Below, piece by piece: positions 6,328-13,581 of a stretch of 20,806 bases of DNA. Every line of letters begins with the position of its first letter. The first letter of the stretch is position 1. A model generated the notes under the pieces. That model did not search any database, was not told the DNA's origin, and saw only the letters and a list, made by a program, of their open reading frames with translations. The DNA comes from CBCPMX01 sp965120355. Its GTDB lineage: Bacteria > Bacillota > Clostridia > Oscillospirales > Oscillospiraceae. Location of the stretch: positions 1 to 20,806 of the forward strand of contig CBCPMX010000183.1 in assembly GCA_965120355.1 (NCBI GenBank), in the 5' to 3' direction. The position numbers and the translations under genes are program-made.

Positions 6328-7506
6328 ATGAAGGAACTGTTTTTGCTGAAGCTGGGTGAGATCGTCCTGAAGGGACTGAACCGCCGCATGTTTGAAGAGC
6401 GGCTGCGGAATAACATCGCCCGCCGCATTCGAAGCTGTGGGCCGTTTAAGGTGTATGTTCTGCAGTCTACAGTGTATGTGGAGCCGGAGAGTGCGGAGTG
6501 CGACTTGGATGCCGCATGGGAAGCCTGCGGCTGTGTGTTCGGTGTGGTGTCCATGTGCCGCTGCCGCGCCTGTGAAAAAAATTTGGACGCTATTTTTGAC
6601 ACCGTAGTAGAATATCTGGGGGACGACTTGTCCATGGCCCGTTCTTTCAAAGTGGAGAGCAAGCGCTCTGATAAGGCATTTCCCATGACCTCCATCCAGA
6701 TTTCCCAGGAGATTGGCGGGCGGCTGGCAGAGGCATTTGCCCAGGTAGAAGTAGACGTCCACCACCCGGACTATACGGTGTTTGTGGAGATTCGGGAGCA
6801 CGGCGCCTATATTCACGGCCCGGCAGAGCCCGGAGCCGGTGGACTTCCCACCGGCGTGGGCGGGAAAGCCGGCGTGCTGCTGTCTGGCGGGATCGATTCG
6901 CCGGTAGCCGGCTACATGATGGCGAAGCGGGGCGTGGAGCTGGAGTGCATCCATTTCTTCTCCTATCCCTATACGTCGGAGCGGGCCAAGGAGAAGGTGC
7001 TGGAGCTGGCAAGGCTTATGGCCAAATATTGTGGGCGTATGACGGTGGATGTGGTCGGATTTACGGAGATCCAGGAGGCCATTCGGGACAACTGCCCGGA
7101 GGAGCTGTTTACCATCATTATGCGCCGGTTCATGATGCGCATTGCTGAAAAAATTGCTGTGGACCATGGCTGTGGGTGCCTGGTTACCGGCGAGAGCCTG
7201 GGCCAGGTGGCCTCTCAGACCATGCAGGCCATGGCTGTCACCAATGCCGTATGTGAGTTGCCGGTGTTCCGGCCGGTCATTGGTATGGATAAGGAAGAGA
7301 TCATCACCATTGCCCGAAAGATTGGCACCATGGAGACCTCCATCCTCCCCTATGAGGACTGCTGCACAGTCTTTACGCCGAAGCATCCCAAAACGAAGCC
7401 CAGCCGCAGAGCTGTGGAGGCGGCGGAGGCTGTGCTGGACGTAGATGGCCTGGTGGCGCGCGCCATAATGAATACGGAAAAGGTATCCATCAAATACTAT
7501 TCCTAG
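6328..7506 (+). CDS. thiI: tRNA 4-thiouridine synthase / thiamine thiazole sulfurtransferase ThiI
   Basis: A 392-residue cytoplasmic enzyme. ThiI adenylates U8 of tRNA and inserts sulfur to give 4-thiouridine, and in many bacteria also feeds sulfur to thiazole synthesis. Order of parts: N-terminal ferredoxin-like domain (MKELFLLKLGEIVLKGLNRR), THUMP domain at about 60-165, then the PP-loop ATPase with LSGGIDSPVAGY near residue 187 and a GESLGQVASQT motif near 290. There is no C-terminal rhodanese domain, as usual for Bacillota, where a dedicated cysteine desulfurase (NifZ/IscS-like) delivers sulfur; none is adjacent here. GGAGG at 6318-6322 precedes the ATG. The cinA gene follows after about 80 bases without a terminator, so joint transcription is likely. 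Confidence 0.97.
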   Translation: MKELFLLKLGEIVLKGLNRRMFEERLRNNIARRIRSCGPFKVYVLQSTVYVEPESAECDLDAAWEACGCVFGVVSMCRCRACEKNLDAIFDTVVEYLGDDLSMARSFKVESKRSDKAFPMTSIQISQEIGGRLAEAFAQVEVDVHHPDYTVFVEIREHGAYIHGPAEPGAGGLPTGVGGKAGVLLSGGIDSPVAGYMMAKRGVELECIHFFSYPYTSERAKEKVLELARLMAKYCGRMTVDVVGFTEIQEAIRDNCPEELFTIIMRRFMMRIAEKIAVDHGCGCLVTGESLGQVASQTMQAMAVTNAVCELPVFRPVIGMDKEEIITIARKIGTMETSILPYEDCCTVFTPKHPKTKPSRRAVEAAEAVLDVDGLVARAIMNTEKVSIKYYS

Positions 7507-7587
7507 GGCATCGCTGCATGTGGGAAGTGCCACTTTGGGGAGAGCTTGCAAAGAGCCGGGATCTGGTACAGAAAGGAAGCGGGAACC

Positions 7588-8832
7588 GTGAATGCAGAAA
7601 TTATTTCAGTGGGGACGGAGCTGTTGTTGGGGAATACCGTGAATACCGACGCGGCAGACGTCTCACAGGCGTTGTCGGAACTGGGAATCAATGTGTATCA
7701 TCACACTGTTGTGGGAGACAACCCGGCGAGGTTGGAGGCTGCGGTGGCCACGGCCCGCAGCCGTGCGGATTTGATCGTCACCACGGGCGGGCTGGGGCCC
7801 ACAGTGGATGATTTGACCAAACAGACACTGGCAAAGGCCTTTGGCCTGGAGCTGGTATTTCATCCGGAGTGTGCCGACGCAATCCAGGCGTATTTCGATT
7901 CCATTGGTCGGGAGATGACGCAGAATAATTTGCAGCAGGCCTATCTGCCGGAGGGCTGCACTGTCTTTCGCAACGATTGGGGGACTGCGCCGGCTTGTGC
8001 CTTTGAAAAGGACGGGGTCCAGGTTGTGATGCTGCCTGGACCGCCCAGGGAATGCCGGAATATTTTGCGATACCGCGCTGTGCCGTATTTGATGCAGCAG
8101 ACGCAGCAGGTGATTCGTTCCCACTTTGTGCATATTTTCGGCATGGGGGAGTCGGCGGTGGAAGCGCGGCTCCACGACATGATGGCACAGCTGCAGGATC
8201 CGACGGTGGCGCCCTATTGCCGGGAGGGCGAGGTGATGGTCCGTGTGACCGCCGCCGCACAGACAGCGGAGAAGGCAGAGGAAAAAATGGCTCCCGTGGT
8301 GGCCAAAATCCTGCAGGAGCTGGGCGACGTGGTCTATTCGGTAGATGTGGATACGCTGGAGGAGACGGTGCTGGCGCTGTTGGAAGCCCGCGGACAGACC
8401 GTAACTACGGCGGAAAGCTGCACAGGCGGCCTGTTGGCCAAGCGGTTGACGGACATTGCCGGCAGTTCCGCAGTATTCCCGGGCGGCCTGGTGACCTATT
8501 GCGACGCACAAAAGGCGGCGCTGCTGGGCGTTCCAGAGACATTGCTGGAGACTTGCGGGGCGGTTTCGGAAGAGGTGGCGGCGGCTATGGCGCAGGGCGC
8601 GCGGCGCGTGATGGGGACGGATTTTGCCCTGGCCACCACTGGCATTGCCGGGCCGGACGGCGATGGCAGCGGCAAGCCCGTGGGGCTGATCTATGTGGCG
8701 CTGGCCAGTGAAGAACAGGTTTGGTGCGTAGAACTGCGTCTGAACGGCGACCGGGAGAGAAACCGTACTATGGCGGCCAATTCCGCCCTGGATTTGTTGC
8801 GACGTCAGCTGACGGGATTGAAGAGTTTGTAA
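7588..8832 (+). CDS. cinA: Competence/damage-inducible protein CinA
   Basis: A 414-residue two-domain protein. The N-terminal MoCF-like domain (about 1-170) carries ISVGTELLLGN and TTGGLGPTVDD near residue 65 and has ADP-ribose pyrophosphatase activity in studied members; the C-terminal domain (about 255-410) carries AESCTGG near residue 275 and TTGIAGPDG and is the nicotinamide mononucleotide deamidase of pyridine nucleotide recycling. I choose GTG 7588, where homology begins (MNAEIISVG), with GAAAGGAAG at 7571-7579 upstream; the in-frame ATG at 7546 has no ribosome site. Length is normal for full CinA. It follows thiI without a terminator. Confidence 0.95.
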   Translation: MNAEIISVGTELLLGNTVNTDAADVSQALSELGINVYHHTVVGDNPARLEAAVATARSRADLIVTTGGLGPTVDDLTKQTLAKAFGLELVFHPECADAIQAYFDSIGREMTQNNLQQAYLPEGCTVFRNDWGTAPACAFEKDGVQVVMLPGPPRECRNILRYRAVPYLMQQTQQVIRSHFVHIFGMGESAVEARLHDMMAQLQDPTVAPYCREGEVMVRVTAAAQTAEKAEEKMAPVVAKILQELGDVVYSVDVDTLEETVLALLEARGQTVTTAESCTGGLLAKRLTDIAGSSAVFPGGLVTYCDAQKAALLGVPETLLETCGAVSEEVAAAMAQGARRVMGTDFALATTGIAGPDGDGSGKPVGLIYVALASEEQVWCVELRLNGDRERNRTMAANSALDLLRRQLTGLKSL

Positions 8833-8859
8833 ATTGCATGTGAATTTCCCTGTGAGGGG

Positions 8860-8888
8860 TTGCATTCTACAATTGGCTATGATATCAT
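8860..8888 (+). promoter_or_regulatory. degV promoter
   Basis: TTGCAT at 8860-8865 and TATCAT at 8883-8888 are 17 bases apart. Transcription would begin near 8895, which excludes the GTG at 8889 as a translation start and supports ATG 8922. Confidence 0.65.
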
Positions 8889-8921
8889 GTGATTATCAAA
8901 ATTAGATTGGAAGTTCTTTTC

Positions 8922-9767
8922 ATGGGATATCGAATCGTATGTGACAGTTGCTGTGACTTCACGGCTACGGAGCGGCTGGATCCGCATTTTGTTCGTGTGC
9001 CGCTGTCGATTCAGATCGGAGAGAAAACGATCATCGACGACGAGCGTTTTGTGCAGATGACATTTTTAGAGGATATGGCGGCATATCCTGACGCACCAAA
9101 GTCAGCCTGCCCTTCTATTGAGCAGTATTTGAATGCCTATGACTGCGGTGCGGACGCGGTATTTGGCGTCACGTTGTCCGCGGAGCTGTCTGGCTCTTAT
9201 AACGCGGCCTTCCAGGCTCGAAGCCTGTATTTGGAGGAGCATCCCGGCGCGAAAATCCATATCTTCAATTCCCGCAGCGCCGCTGCGGGAGAGTTGGCTG
9301 TGGCCAGGAAGATTCGGGAACTGGCGGAAGCCGGCTGCACGTATGACCAGATTGTCCTCCAGACGGAGCGGTATATCGACGAATTGGATACGCTGTTTGT
9401 CCTTGAAAACCTGGAGGTTTTGAGAAAAAATGGCCGTCTGTCTGCGTTGCAGGCGGTGGTCACCAGCACGCTGCGCATTAAGCTGGTCATGGGTTCGACG
9501 CCGGAGGGGACCATCTGCAAGCATGGCCAGGCGCTTTCCATCAAGCAGGCCCTGAGCAAGATGGCGGCCATTGTGGAGGAGCGATGCAAGGATCAGGATA
9601 TCTCCAGAAAAATCTGCGTCATAGACCACTGTGCCTGCTTGGATCGGGCCAAGTATGTGTCGGAGCTGATTCGAAAAAGGTGCAATTTCCGCGAAATTGT
9701 CATTACCACCACCGGCGGCATCAGTTCTATGTATGCCAACAGCGGCGGCGTTGTGGTGGCGTACTGA
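8922..9767 (+). CDS. DegV family fatty acid-binding protein
   Basis: A 281-residue EDD-fold protein. DegV/FakB proteins bind a fatty acid and present it to the kinase FakA for phosphorylation. Family marks in order: DSCCDFT at 7-13, SACPSIEQY at about 63-71, LSAELSGSYNAA near 86-97 and LEVLRKNGRLS near 165-175. The C-terminal loop reads SSMYANSGGVVVAY, so the His-x-Gly-Pro-Gly usually seen there is not preserved; this may alter head-group recognition. ATG 8922 fits the promoter and family start. No fakA-like gene is adjacent, as is common for extra DegV paralogues. Confidence 0.92.
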   Translation: MGYRIVCDSCCDFTATERLDPHFVRVPLSIQIGEKTIIDDERFVQMTFLEDMAAYPDAPKSACPSIEQYLNAYDCGADAVFGVTLSAELSGSYNAAFQARSLYLEEHPGAKIHIFNSRSAAAGELAVARKIRELAEAGCTYDQIVLQTERYIDELDTLFVLENLEVLRKNGRLSALQAVVTSTLRIKLVMGSTPEGTICKHGQALSIKQALSKMAAIVEERCKDQDISRKICVIDHCACLDRAKYVSELIRKRCNFREIVITTTGGISSMYANSGGVVVAY

Positions 9768-9781
9768 GTTTGCAAAGATTG

Positions 9782-9809
9782 GCGGAGCGGTTTGGCCGCT
9801 CCGCTTTTT
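9782..9809 (+). terminator. degV intrinsic terminator
   Basis: GCGGAGCGG (9782-9790) pairs perfectly with CCGCTCCGC (9796-9804) across a five-base loop and is followed by TTTTT at 9805-9809, fifteen bases after the degV stop. Confidence 0.92.
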
Positions 9810-10080
9810 GCGCGCCGGGCACTGGACAGGGGCGGTTGACCAAAGCGCAGGCCGCCAGCGGGGCGCGGCCATCGAACATGGTGCGGCCATGGCCCGTCGG
9901 CTTTGTTGGCAGACTTTCCTATATCATTGCCTGGGGCATTGCCAACTGCCTGTTTCTGCCTCCCAGGAGCTGCCGGAAAACGGCTGTCCGTGCGGTGGGG
10001 GCCAAGAAAATCTGGCTTTGTTGGCGTATATGGAGCCGTTCGTCGCGGCGTTGGGGCAGTTTTAAAGGAAAGGGAACGCC
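9810..10080. other. Intergenic stretch, no gene seen
   Basis: Between the degV terminator and the hairpin ending the NTF2-like operon there are about 270 bases. Open frames exist on both strands but none has a ribosome site and protein-like composition together. I see no RNA gene or repeat here. Confidence 0.5.
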
Positions 10081-10114
10081 ACAAGGGGCCATGCCGTCTG
10101 GCATGGCCCCTTGT
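10081..10114 (-). terminator. Hairpin at the end of the NTF2-like operon
   Basis: A perfect 15-bp stem (ACAAGGGGCCATGCC at 10081-10095 with its complement at 10100-10114) and a four-base loop begin eight bases past the stop codon of the last operon gene. There is no T-run on the minus strand, so it may terminate weakly or act as a 3' stabiliser. Confidence 0.7.
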
Positions 10115-10121
10115 GTTTGCG

Positions 10122-11066
10122 TTATTTCTTGACCCAACTGTATGCGCCCTTGTTCTCACCGAGACCGACCACATAGTGGTTGGAAATGTCGTCGAGAGAC
10201 TGGAAGGGCTTGGGCAGAGGAGTGGAATCCTGCGGCGTCTGCACGGGCGTATAGGTAATGTGCGATGCCGGGAAGCTGCCCTTGGGAGGACCACCAGCCA
10301 TCTTGGAGAAGGCCTTTTTGTCAAACTCCTTGCCATTGGCGGCTTTGGCGGGACCGCCGGGAGCGCCGCCCTGAGGAGGCCCACCCTGGGGACCGCCGGG
10401 AGCGCCGCCCTGAGGAGGTCCACCCTGGGGACCACCTTGGCCGCCAGGGCCGCCGGGACCACCGGGGCCACCGGGCCGGCCGGCATTGGGGTTCTTGAAC
10501 TTGTTATAGGCATCTACGCCGAAGTTGGTGACATCCTGAGGACCGCCGGAGTCATTCAGCACGCACTCATGAAGAATCTTCCAGTATCCGTCTTCCAGTA
10601 CATAGTCCTCGCCGTAGCGCTCCAGCATCCATACGGCCATTTTCTTGCCGTTGGTGGCGATATTGCGGCACAGCATACCGGTGGAATAGAACACGGCGCG
10701 AGCGCTCTTCAGATCTTCGCCAATTTCGATGACAGGCAGACCGACTGCGTGGATGGAGTATTCGGACAGGGGCAGGGGATCCATGCCTTTTGTCTCCGGG
10801 AACAGCTCATTCATGCGGTCGTACATGCCGTAGGCGTTGCCCTCCAGGCCGCCGGCCCATCCGGTCATGACTTCTTCGCGGCCGTACATACCGGCCATGT
10901 TATAGCCCCAGTAGATATCGTCGCGGTACTTTGCCCAGAAAGTTGCAATTTCCTCGCTGGTGTGGCCGGAGGCATGCAGAATGGCGTGCCAGGAGTGGAC
11001 GTTTTCCACGGCCTGACCGGCTTCCACAACGGCCAGCTTTGTCTCAAAATCCATGTTTTTTCTCAT
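10122..11066 (-). CDS. NTF2/SnoaL-like protein with Gly/Pro/Gln-rich tract
   Basis: A 314-residue protein and last gene of the four-gene operon. Residues 10-175 look like an NTF2/SnoaL alpha+beta barrel: N-terminal helices with FWAKYRDDI and a G-M-Y-G turn, a strand ARAVFYSTG, and the final-strand signature LEDGYWKILH at 157-166, shared with the other NTF2-like proteins here. Residues 196-239 form a Gly/Pro/Gln tract containing two identical 13-residue units (211-223 and 224-236). A C-terminal segment of about 75 residues, rich in Pro and Lys and ending GENKGAYSWVKK, follows. No signal peptide. GAGGAGGG lies nine bases before the ATG and overlaps the upstream stop codon region. Family members act as dehydratases, isomerases or cyclases, but no substrate can be named; a binding-only role is possible. 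Confidence 0.8.
   Translation of the reverse strand: MRKNMDFETKLAVVEAGQAVENVHSWHAILHASGHTSEEIATFWAKYRDDIYWGYNMAGMYGREEVMTGWAGGLEGNAYGMYDRMNELFPETKGMDPLPLSEYSIHAVGLPVIEIGEDLKSARAVFYSTGMLCRNIATNGKKMAVWMLERYGEDYVLEDGYWKILHECVLNDSGGPQDVTNFGVDAYNKFKNPNAGRPGGPGGPGGPGGQGGPQGGPPQGGAPGGPQGGPPQGGAPGGPAKAANGKEFDKKAFSKMAGGPPKGSFPASHITYTPVQTPQDSTPLPKPFQSLDDISNHYVVGLGENKGAYSWVKK
10350..10481 (-). repeat. Gly/Pro/Gln tract with 39-bp tandem duplication
   Basis: This encodes residues 196-239 of the preceding protein. Positions 10352-10390 and 10391-10429 are two 39-base copies differing at one base (C/T near 10380/10419), a recent in-frame tandem duplication of 13 codons. The rest is built of GGP triplets with mostly GGC/GGT and CCC/CCT codons. 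Confidence 0.92.
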
Positions 11067-11081
11067 AGTGTTTCACCCTCC

Positions 11082-11759
11082 TCAGCCCGGAAATTTGGGG
11101 TTGCCCTCGGGACCGTTGCTGACCGTATCCGCGTAGGTGGCATGCTCCCGCACAATGTCGGGATAGAAGTAATAGTTGTAGTCGGCAGTGTAGGCCTGGA
11201 ACTCCATGGTCGGCTGACCGAATTCCGCTTTAATCAGCTCGTCGGCCTCCGTGGGCTGGAACACATCCAGCTGATTATACTGCACGCCCGGCTCCAGAGC
11301 GAAATCGGTGCCGGCAAAGTAGTGCCAGATCTTCCAACCGTCGGCCTCGAGAATCAGGTCACAGCCACAGCGCTGATTGTCCCAGTAGCACTTGGGTTTG
11401 CCGTCTACAATCACTGTCTCATAGCCGATGGAATACCAGGTCGCCTGGGCGGTCTTGCCGTCGTCGGCCACATGAATTTTGTGCGTGGTAAAGGGATGGC
11501 AGATGGCGGTGCCGGGGGCGCCGATGGGGTTCTTATCCACATAGTAGGCGCGAATGTTGTCCATGCCCACATAATAGCCCCAGTTGCGGCCGTAGGAGGC
11601 GGTGTCAGCGTGTTCCTTGGTCCAGAGCGTATCCAGCTCTTCGGCGCGGCGGTTGGCCGCCTGGAGATAGGCACGCTTGCCCAGAATCTTTTTGATCTCC
11701 TCATAAGCGTAGGCGCGCTGGGCGCGAACCTCGGGGGAGAAGTCAGTGGTTTTGCTCAT
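11082..11759 (-). CDS. NTF2/SnoaL-like protein
   Basis: A 225-residue protein, third gene of the operon. The N-terminal helices hold LDTLWTKEHADT at 42-53; the turn NWGYYVGMDNIRAYY at 59-73 matches NNGYFKGAEAVRGYY and NEGYYLGQQDIAAYY in its neighbours. Strands follow (ATWYSIGYE), and the signature DLILEADGWKIWH spans 134-146. Cys131 and Cys133 (RCGCD) just before that strand are unusual. The tail after 150 is rich in Tyr and Phe. AAGGAGG is nine bases before the ATG; the gap to the upstream gene is 21 bases and to the next 15. It is about twice the size of a bare SnoaL domain, because of N- and C-terminal extensions shared by this local family. Cytoplasmic; likely an enzyme of unknown substrate. 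Confidence 0.8.
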   Translation of the reverse strand: MSKTTDFSPEVRAQRAYAYEEIKKILGKRAYLQAANRRAEELDTLWTKEHADTASYGRNWGYYVGMDNIRAYYVDKNPIGAPGTAICHPFTTHKIHVADDGKTAQATWYSIGYETVIVDGKPKCYWDNQRCGCDLILEADGWKIWHYFAGTDFALEPGVQYNQLDVFQPTEADELIKAEFGQPTMEFQAYTADYNYYFYPDIVREHATYADTVSNGPEGNPKFPG

Positions 11760-11780
11760 GATCCAGTTCCTCCTTTTCTG

Positions 11781-12509
11781 TCAGATTCCGTAGCTGAAGG
11801 TTTCAGCCAGCGTGTTGTAGGGAACGGGCATTTCGGGATATTTGGGGAAGGGCCGGTCCGGCGTATAAGCCGCCAGAATTTCCTGAGGAACGTTGGGAAC
11901 AGGCTCTTCCAGCGCAGCCAGGGCTGCAAATTCCGGCAGATCCGGATACTTAGTGGGCTCGGTCCAGGGCTCAGCCACGGGATGGTCCACATCGTGAACC
12001 CAGACCATGTTCTTGATCTTGAAGGTCTCGTCCTCCCAGACCAGATCCACGCCCAGGTAGCTGAGGTTCCAGTAACTCAGAGGGCCTTTGGGGGTAATAT
12101 TGGTGTTGGCAGACTGTACCTGGAACAGGCACTTAGCCGACTGATTATCCCCGGCCAGCTCGATAATGGCGGAGTGGAAATCGTTGCCCTTGACGTAGCC
12201 TGCGCCATAGATATCTTCTACTGTGGCGCCGTCAATGTACTTGTCGCCCCATTTCTCCATCAGGAACTTGGAGACGGCGGCAGCATTTTCGGTCTTCTTG
12301 GCATAATAGCCGCGGACGGCTTCTGCGCCCTTGAAGTATCCGTTGTTAACGCCCATGCAGACATCTTCATCTTTGGACCAGAATTCATCATACAGCGCGT
12401 TCCATTTGGCGAGCATATCATAGTGCAGGGCGCTGCCTACGACATTTTGCGCTTCGCGAATCAGCAGGCAGCGATCCACCAGCTGTTCAGCAGTATAGGT
12501 AGTGTTCAA
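11781..12509 (-). CDS. NTF2/SnoaL-like protein, paralogue of the gene at 19989
   Basis: A 242-residue protein, second gene of the operon. It begins at TTG 12509, with AGGAGG eight bases upstream and no ATG available. The N-terminus TYTAEQLVDR, the SYW segment at 145-147 and the terminal AETFSYGI (235-242) recur in the protein starting at 19989, so the two are direct paralogues. The NTF2-like core runs about 10-180, with GYFKGAEAVRGYY at 57-69. The last-strand signature is altered: WEDETFKIKN (158-167) replaces the W-K-I-W-H seen in the others, so the conserved His is missing and this copy may be catalytically different or a structural partner. A Pro-rich tail (about 177-235) separates the core from the terminal motif. 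Confidence 0.8.
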   Translation of the reverse strand: MNTTYTAEQLVDRCLLIREAQNVVGSALHYDMLAKWNALYDEFWSKDEDVCMGVNNGYFKGAEAVRGYYAKKTENAAAVSKFLMEKWGDKYIDGATVEDIYGAGYVKGNDFHSAIIELAGDNQSAKCLFQVQSANTNITPKGPLSYWNLSYLGVDLVWEDETFKIKNMVWVHDVDHPVAEPWTEPTKYPDLPEFAALAALEEPVPNVPQEILAAYTPDRPFPKYPEMPVPYNTLAETFSYGI

Positions 12510-12534
12510 AATCTTGACCTCCTGTTCAGATGGG

Positions 12535-13320
12535 TTAGAAAGGATTTTCCACGGTCTGGCCGACCTGATATTCCGGAGTGTGGGAAACCACGCAGTAGGT
12601 GGCGTCCGGCATCCGCATAAACATGGCCTTGCAGTCGGGATACGTCCAGGGCATGGGGAATACGGCGATGTAGTGCGCGCCCACCAGGTCGATATAGATG
12701 TTCTTACCGGAGGCGATGGCCGGCGCTACATTGTCGTGGAATGGGATGGCAAAGGGATCGGGGTTGCCGCCGTTGGTAAGCGTGGCAGTCAGATGCACAT
12801 CGTCACCCTTTTCCTCCAGTTCATAGGTGCAAAGCTGACCTTCCACAGGCGTTTCGCCAATGGTGAAGGGCTCCAGCACCAGGCTCTTGCCGAAGGGGGG
12901 CATGTACATGTAGAGCTTGTTGTTCTTCAAATACTCTACCAGCGCCATCATGGCCCAACAGGCTGGATGGCCTTCGAACTCCAGCGGTTCGCCGGTCTCG
13001 GCCTCTTTGGCAAAGTAGTCGAAAAGCTTCATGGCGCGGTCTGCCGGCCACATCTTGGCTAAACGCATGGCGCTCTGCTTGGACATTTCGGGAGAGAACT
13101 GGGGAATGCCCTTTTCGTTTCTGGGGAGATTTGCCGCCCGCTGATCGCCGGAAGAAGGGCCGCCAGGGCCGCCGGGTCCGCCGGGAGCACCAGGGCCGCC
13201 AGGACCGCCGGGGCCACCAGGACCACCAGGACCACCAGGGCCGCCGGGGCCTCTGCGCTCTACCTCTGCGCCCAAATCGCGGGCGACATCATCAAAATTG
13301 ATTCGTCTCAATTCAGACAT
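12535..13320 (-). CDS. Unrecognised protein with collagen-like Gly-Pro-Gly tract
   Basis: A 261-residue protein opening the NTF2-like operon. After 23 residues a tract of eleven triplets (residues 24-56, seven GPG, then APG, GPG, GPG, GPS) puts Gly or Ala first in every triplet, with Pro second. Residues 60-261 form a compact domain I do not recognise; it seems to contain two related halves, one around 113-160 (EGHPACW...MYMPPFGKS) and one around 207-256 (GAHY...MFMRMPD...SHTPEY). There is no signal peptide, membrane segment or sortase signal, so it is probably cytoplasmic. The start at 13320 is set by AGGAGG six to seven bases upstream; the longer in-frame ATG at 13383 lacks a site. Its position first in the operon and the shared Gly/Pro theme with the last gene suggest a joint assembly. 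Confidence 0.75.
   Translation of the reverse strand: MSELRRINFDDVARDLGAEVERRGPGGPGGPGGPGGPGGPGGPGAPGGPGGPGGPSSGDQRAANLPRNEKGIPQFSPEMSKQSAMRLAKMWPADRAMKLFDYFAKEAETGEPLEFEGHPACWAMMALVEYLKNNKLYMYMPPFGKSLVLEPFTIGETPVEGQLCTYELEEKGDDVHLTATLTNGGNPDPFAIPFHDNVAPAIASGKNIYIDLVGAHYIAVFPMPWTYPDCKAMFMRMPDATYCVVSHTPEYQVGQTVENPF
13153..13251 (-). repeat. Gly-Pro-Gly codon repeat, 11 triplets
   Basis: Eleven consecutive nine-base units encoding GPG or close variants. The third codon positions vary (GGC/GGT/GGA, CCC/CCT) from unit to unit, so the amino acid pattern is kept while the DNA repeat has diverged, which argues for selection on the peptide rather than a fresh slippage product. Confidence 0.92.
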
Positions 13321-13415
13321 AGTTACCTCCTGTCTGCCGGTCATGGTGTGCACGCCGGCCATTGTACAAATGAAAGTTTCCAACAGCCGGTCATTCGGCT
13401 TGCTTTCTGAAAAGT

Positions 13416-13444
13416 ATTATAGAACCTTTGCCCGATGCTTCCAA
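13416..13444 (-). promoter_or_regulatory. Promoter of the NTF2-like operon
   Basis: On the minus strand TTGGAA (complement of 13439-13444) and a perfect TATAAT (complement of 13416-13421) are 17 bases apart. Transcription would begin near 13409, leaving a leader of about 90 bases. Confidence 0.75.
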
Positions 13445-13581
13445 TGCTCAAAAAGCAACATGACCATCAAAAATAGACCTTCCGTTGGGATTTGCAAAAA
13501 CGCAAGGGATTTGCAAAATTTTGCGTTCGAAATGCGTGGCGGGAGTATAGAATTTGAACATTGGGTGTTTGATTCTGAAGA

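Noticed and set aside
6061..7551. A 496-codon minus-strand frame across thiI
   Set aside because: It lies opposite a clear ThiI with PP-loop and THUMP domain and has no ribosome site or family resemblance.
9769..9776. A TTTGCAAA copy next to the degV stop codon
   Set aside because: It is not upstream of any gene and lacks the TTTGCG companion seen at the other sites, so I treat it as chance.
9697..10065. A plus-strand frame after degV with a partly protein-like end
   Set aside because: It overlaps the degV 3' end and runs through the degV terminator, has no ribosome site and matches no family I know.
10352..10429. Tandem 39-bp units considered as a CRISPR or regulatory repeat
   Set aside because: There are only two directly abutting copies with no spacers, in frame within a coding sequence, encoding a Gly/Pro/Gln tract.
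9903..12620. A 905-codon open frame on the plus strand across the NTF2-like operon
   Set aside because: It is antisense to four genes that have ribosome sites, family motifs and correct spacing. It has no start signal and covers their intergenic gaps; it stays open because the minus-strand genes avoid TTA, CTA and TCA codons.
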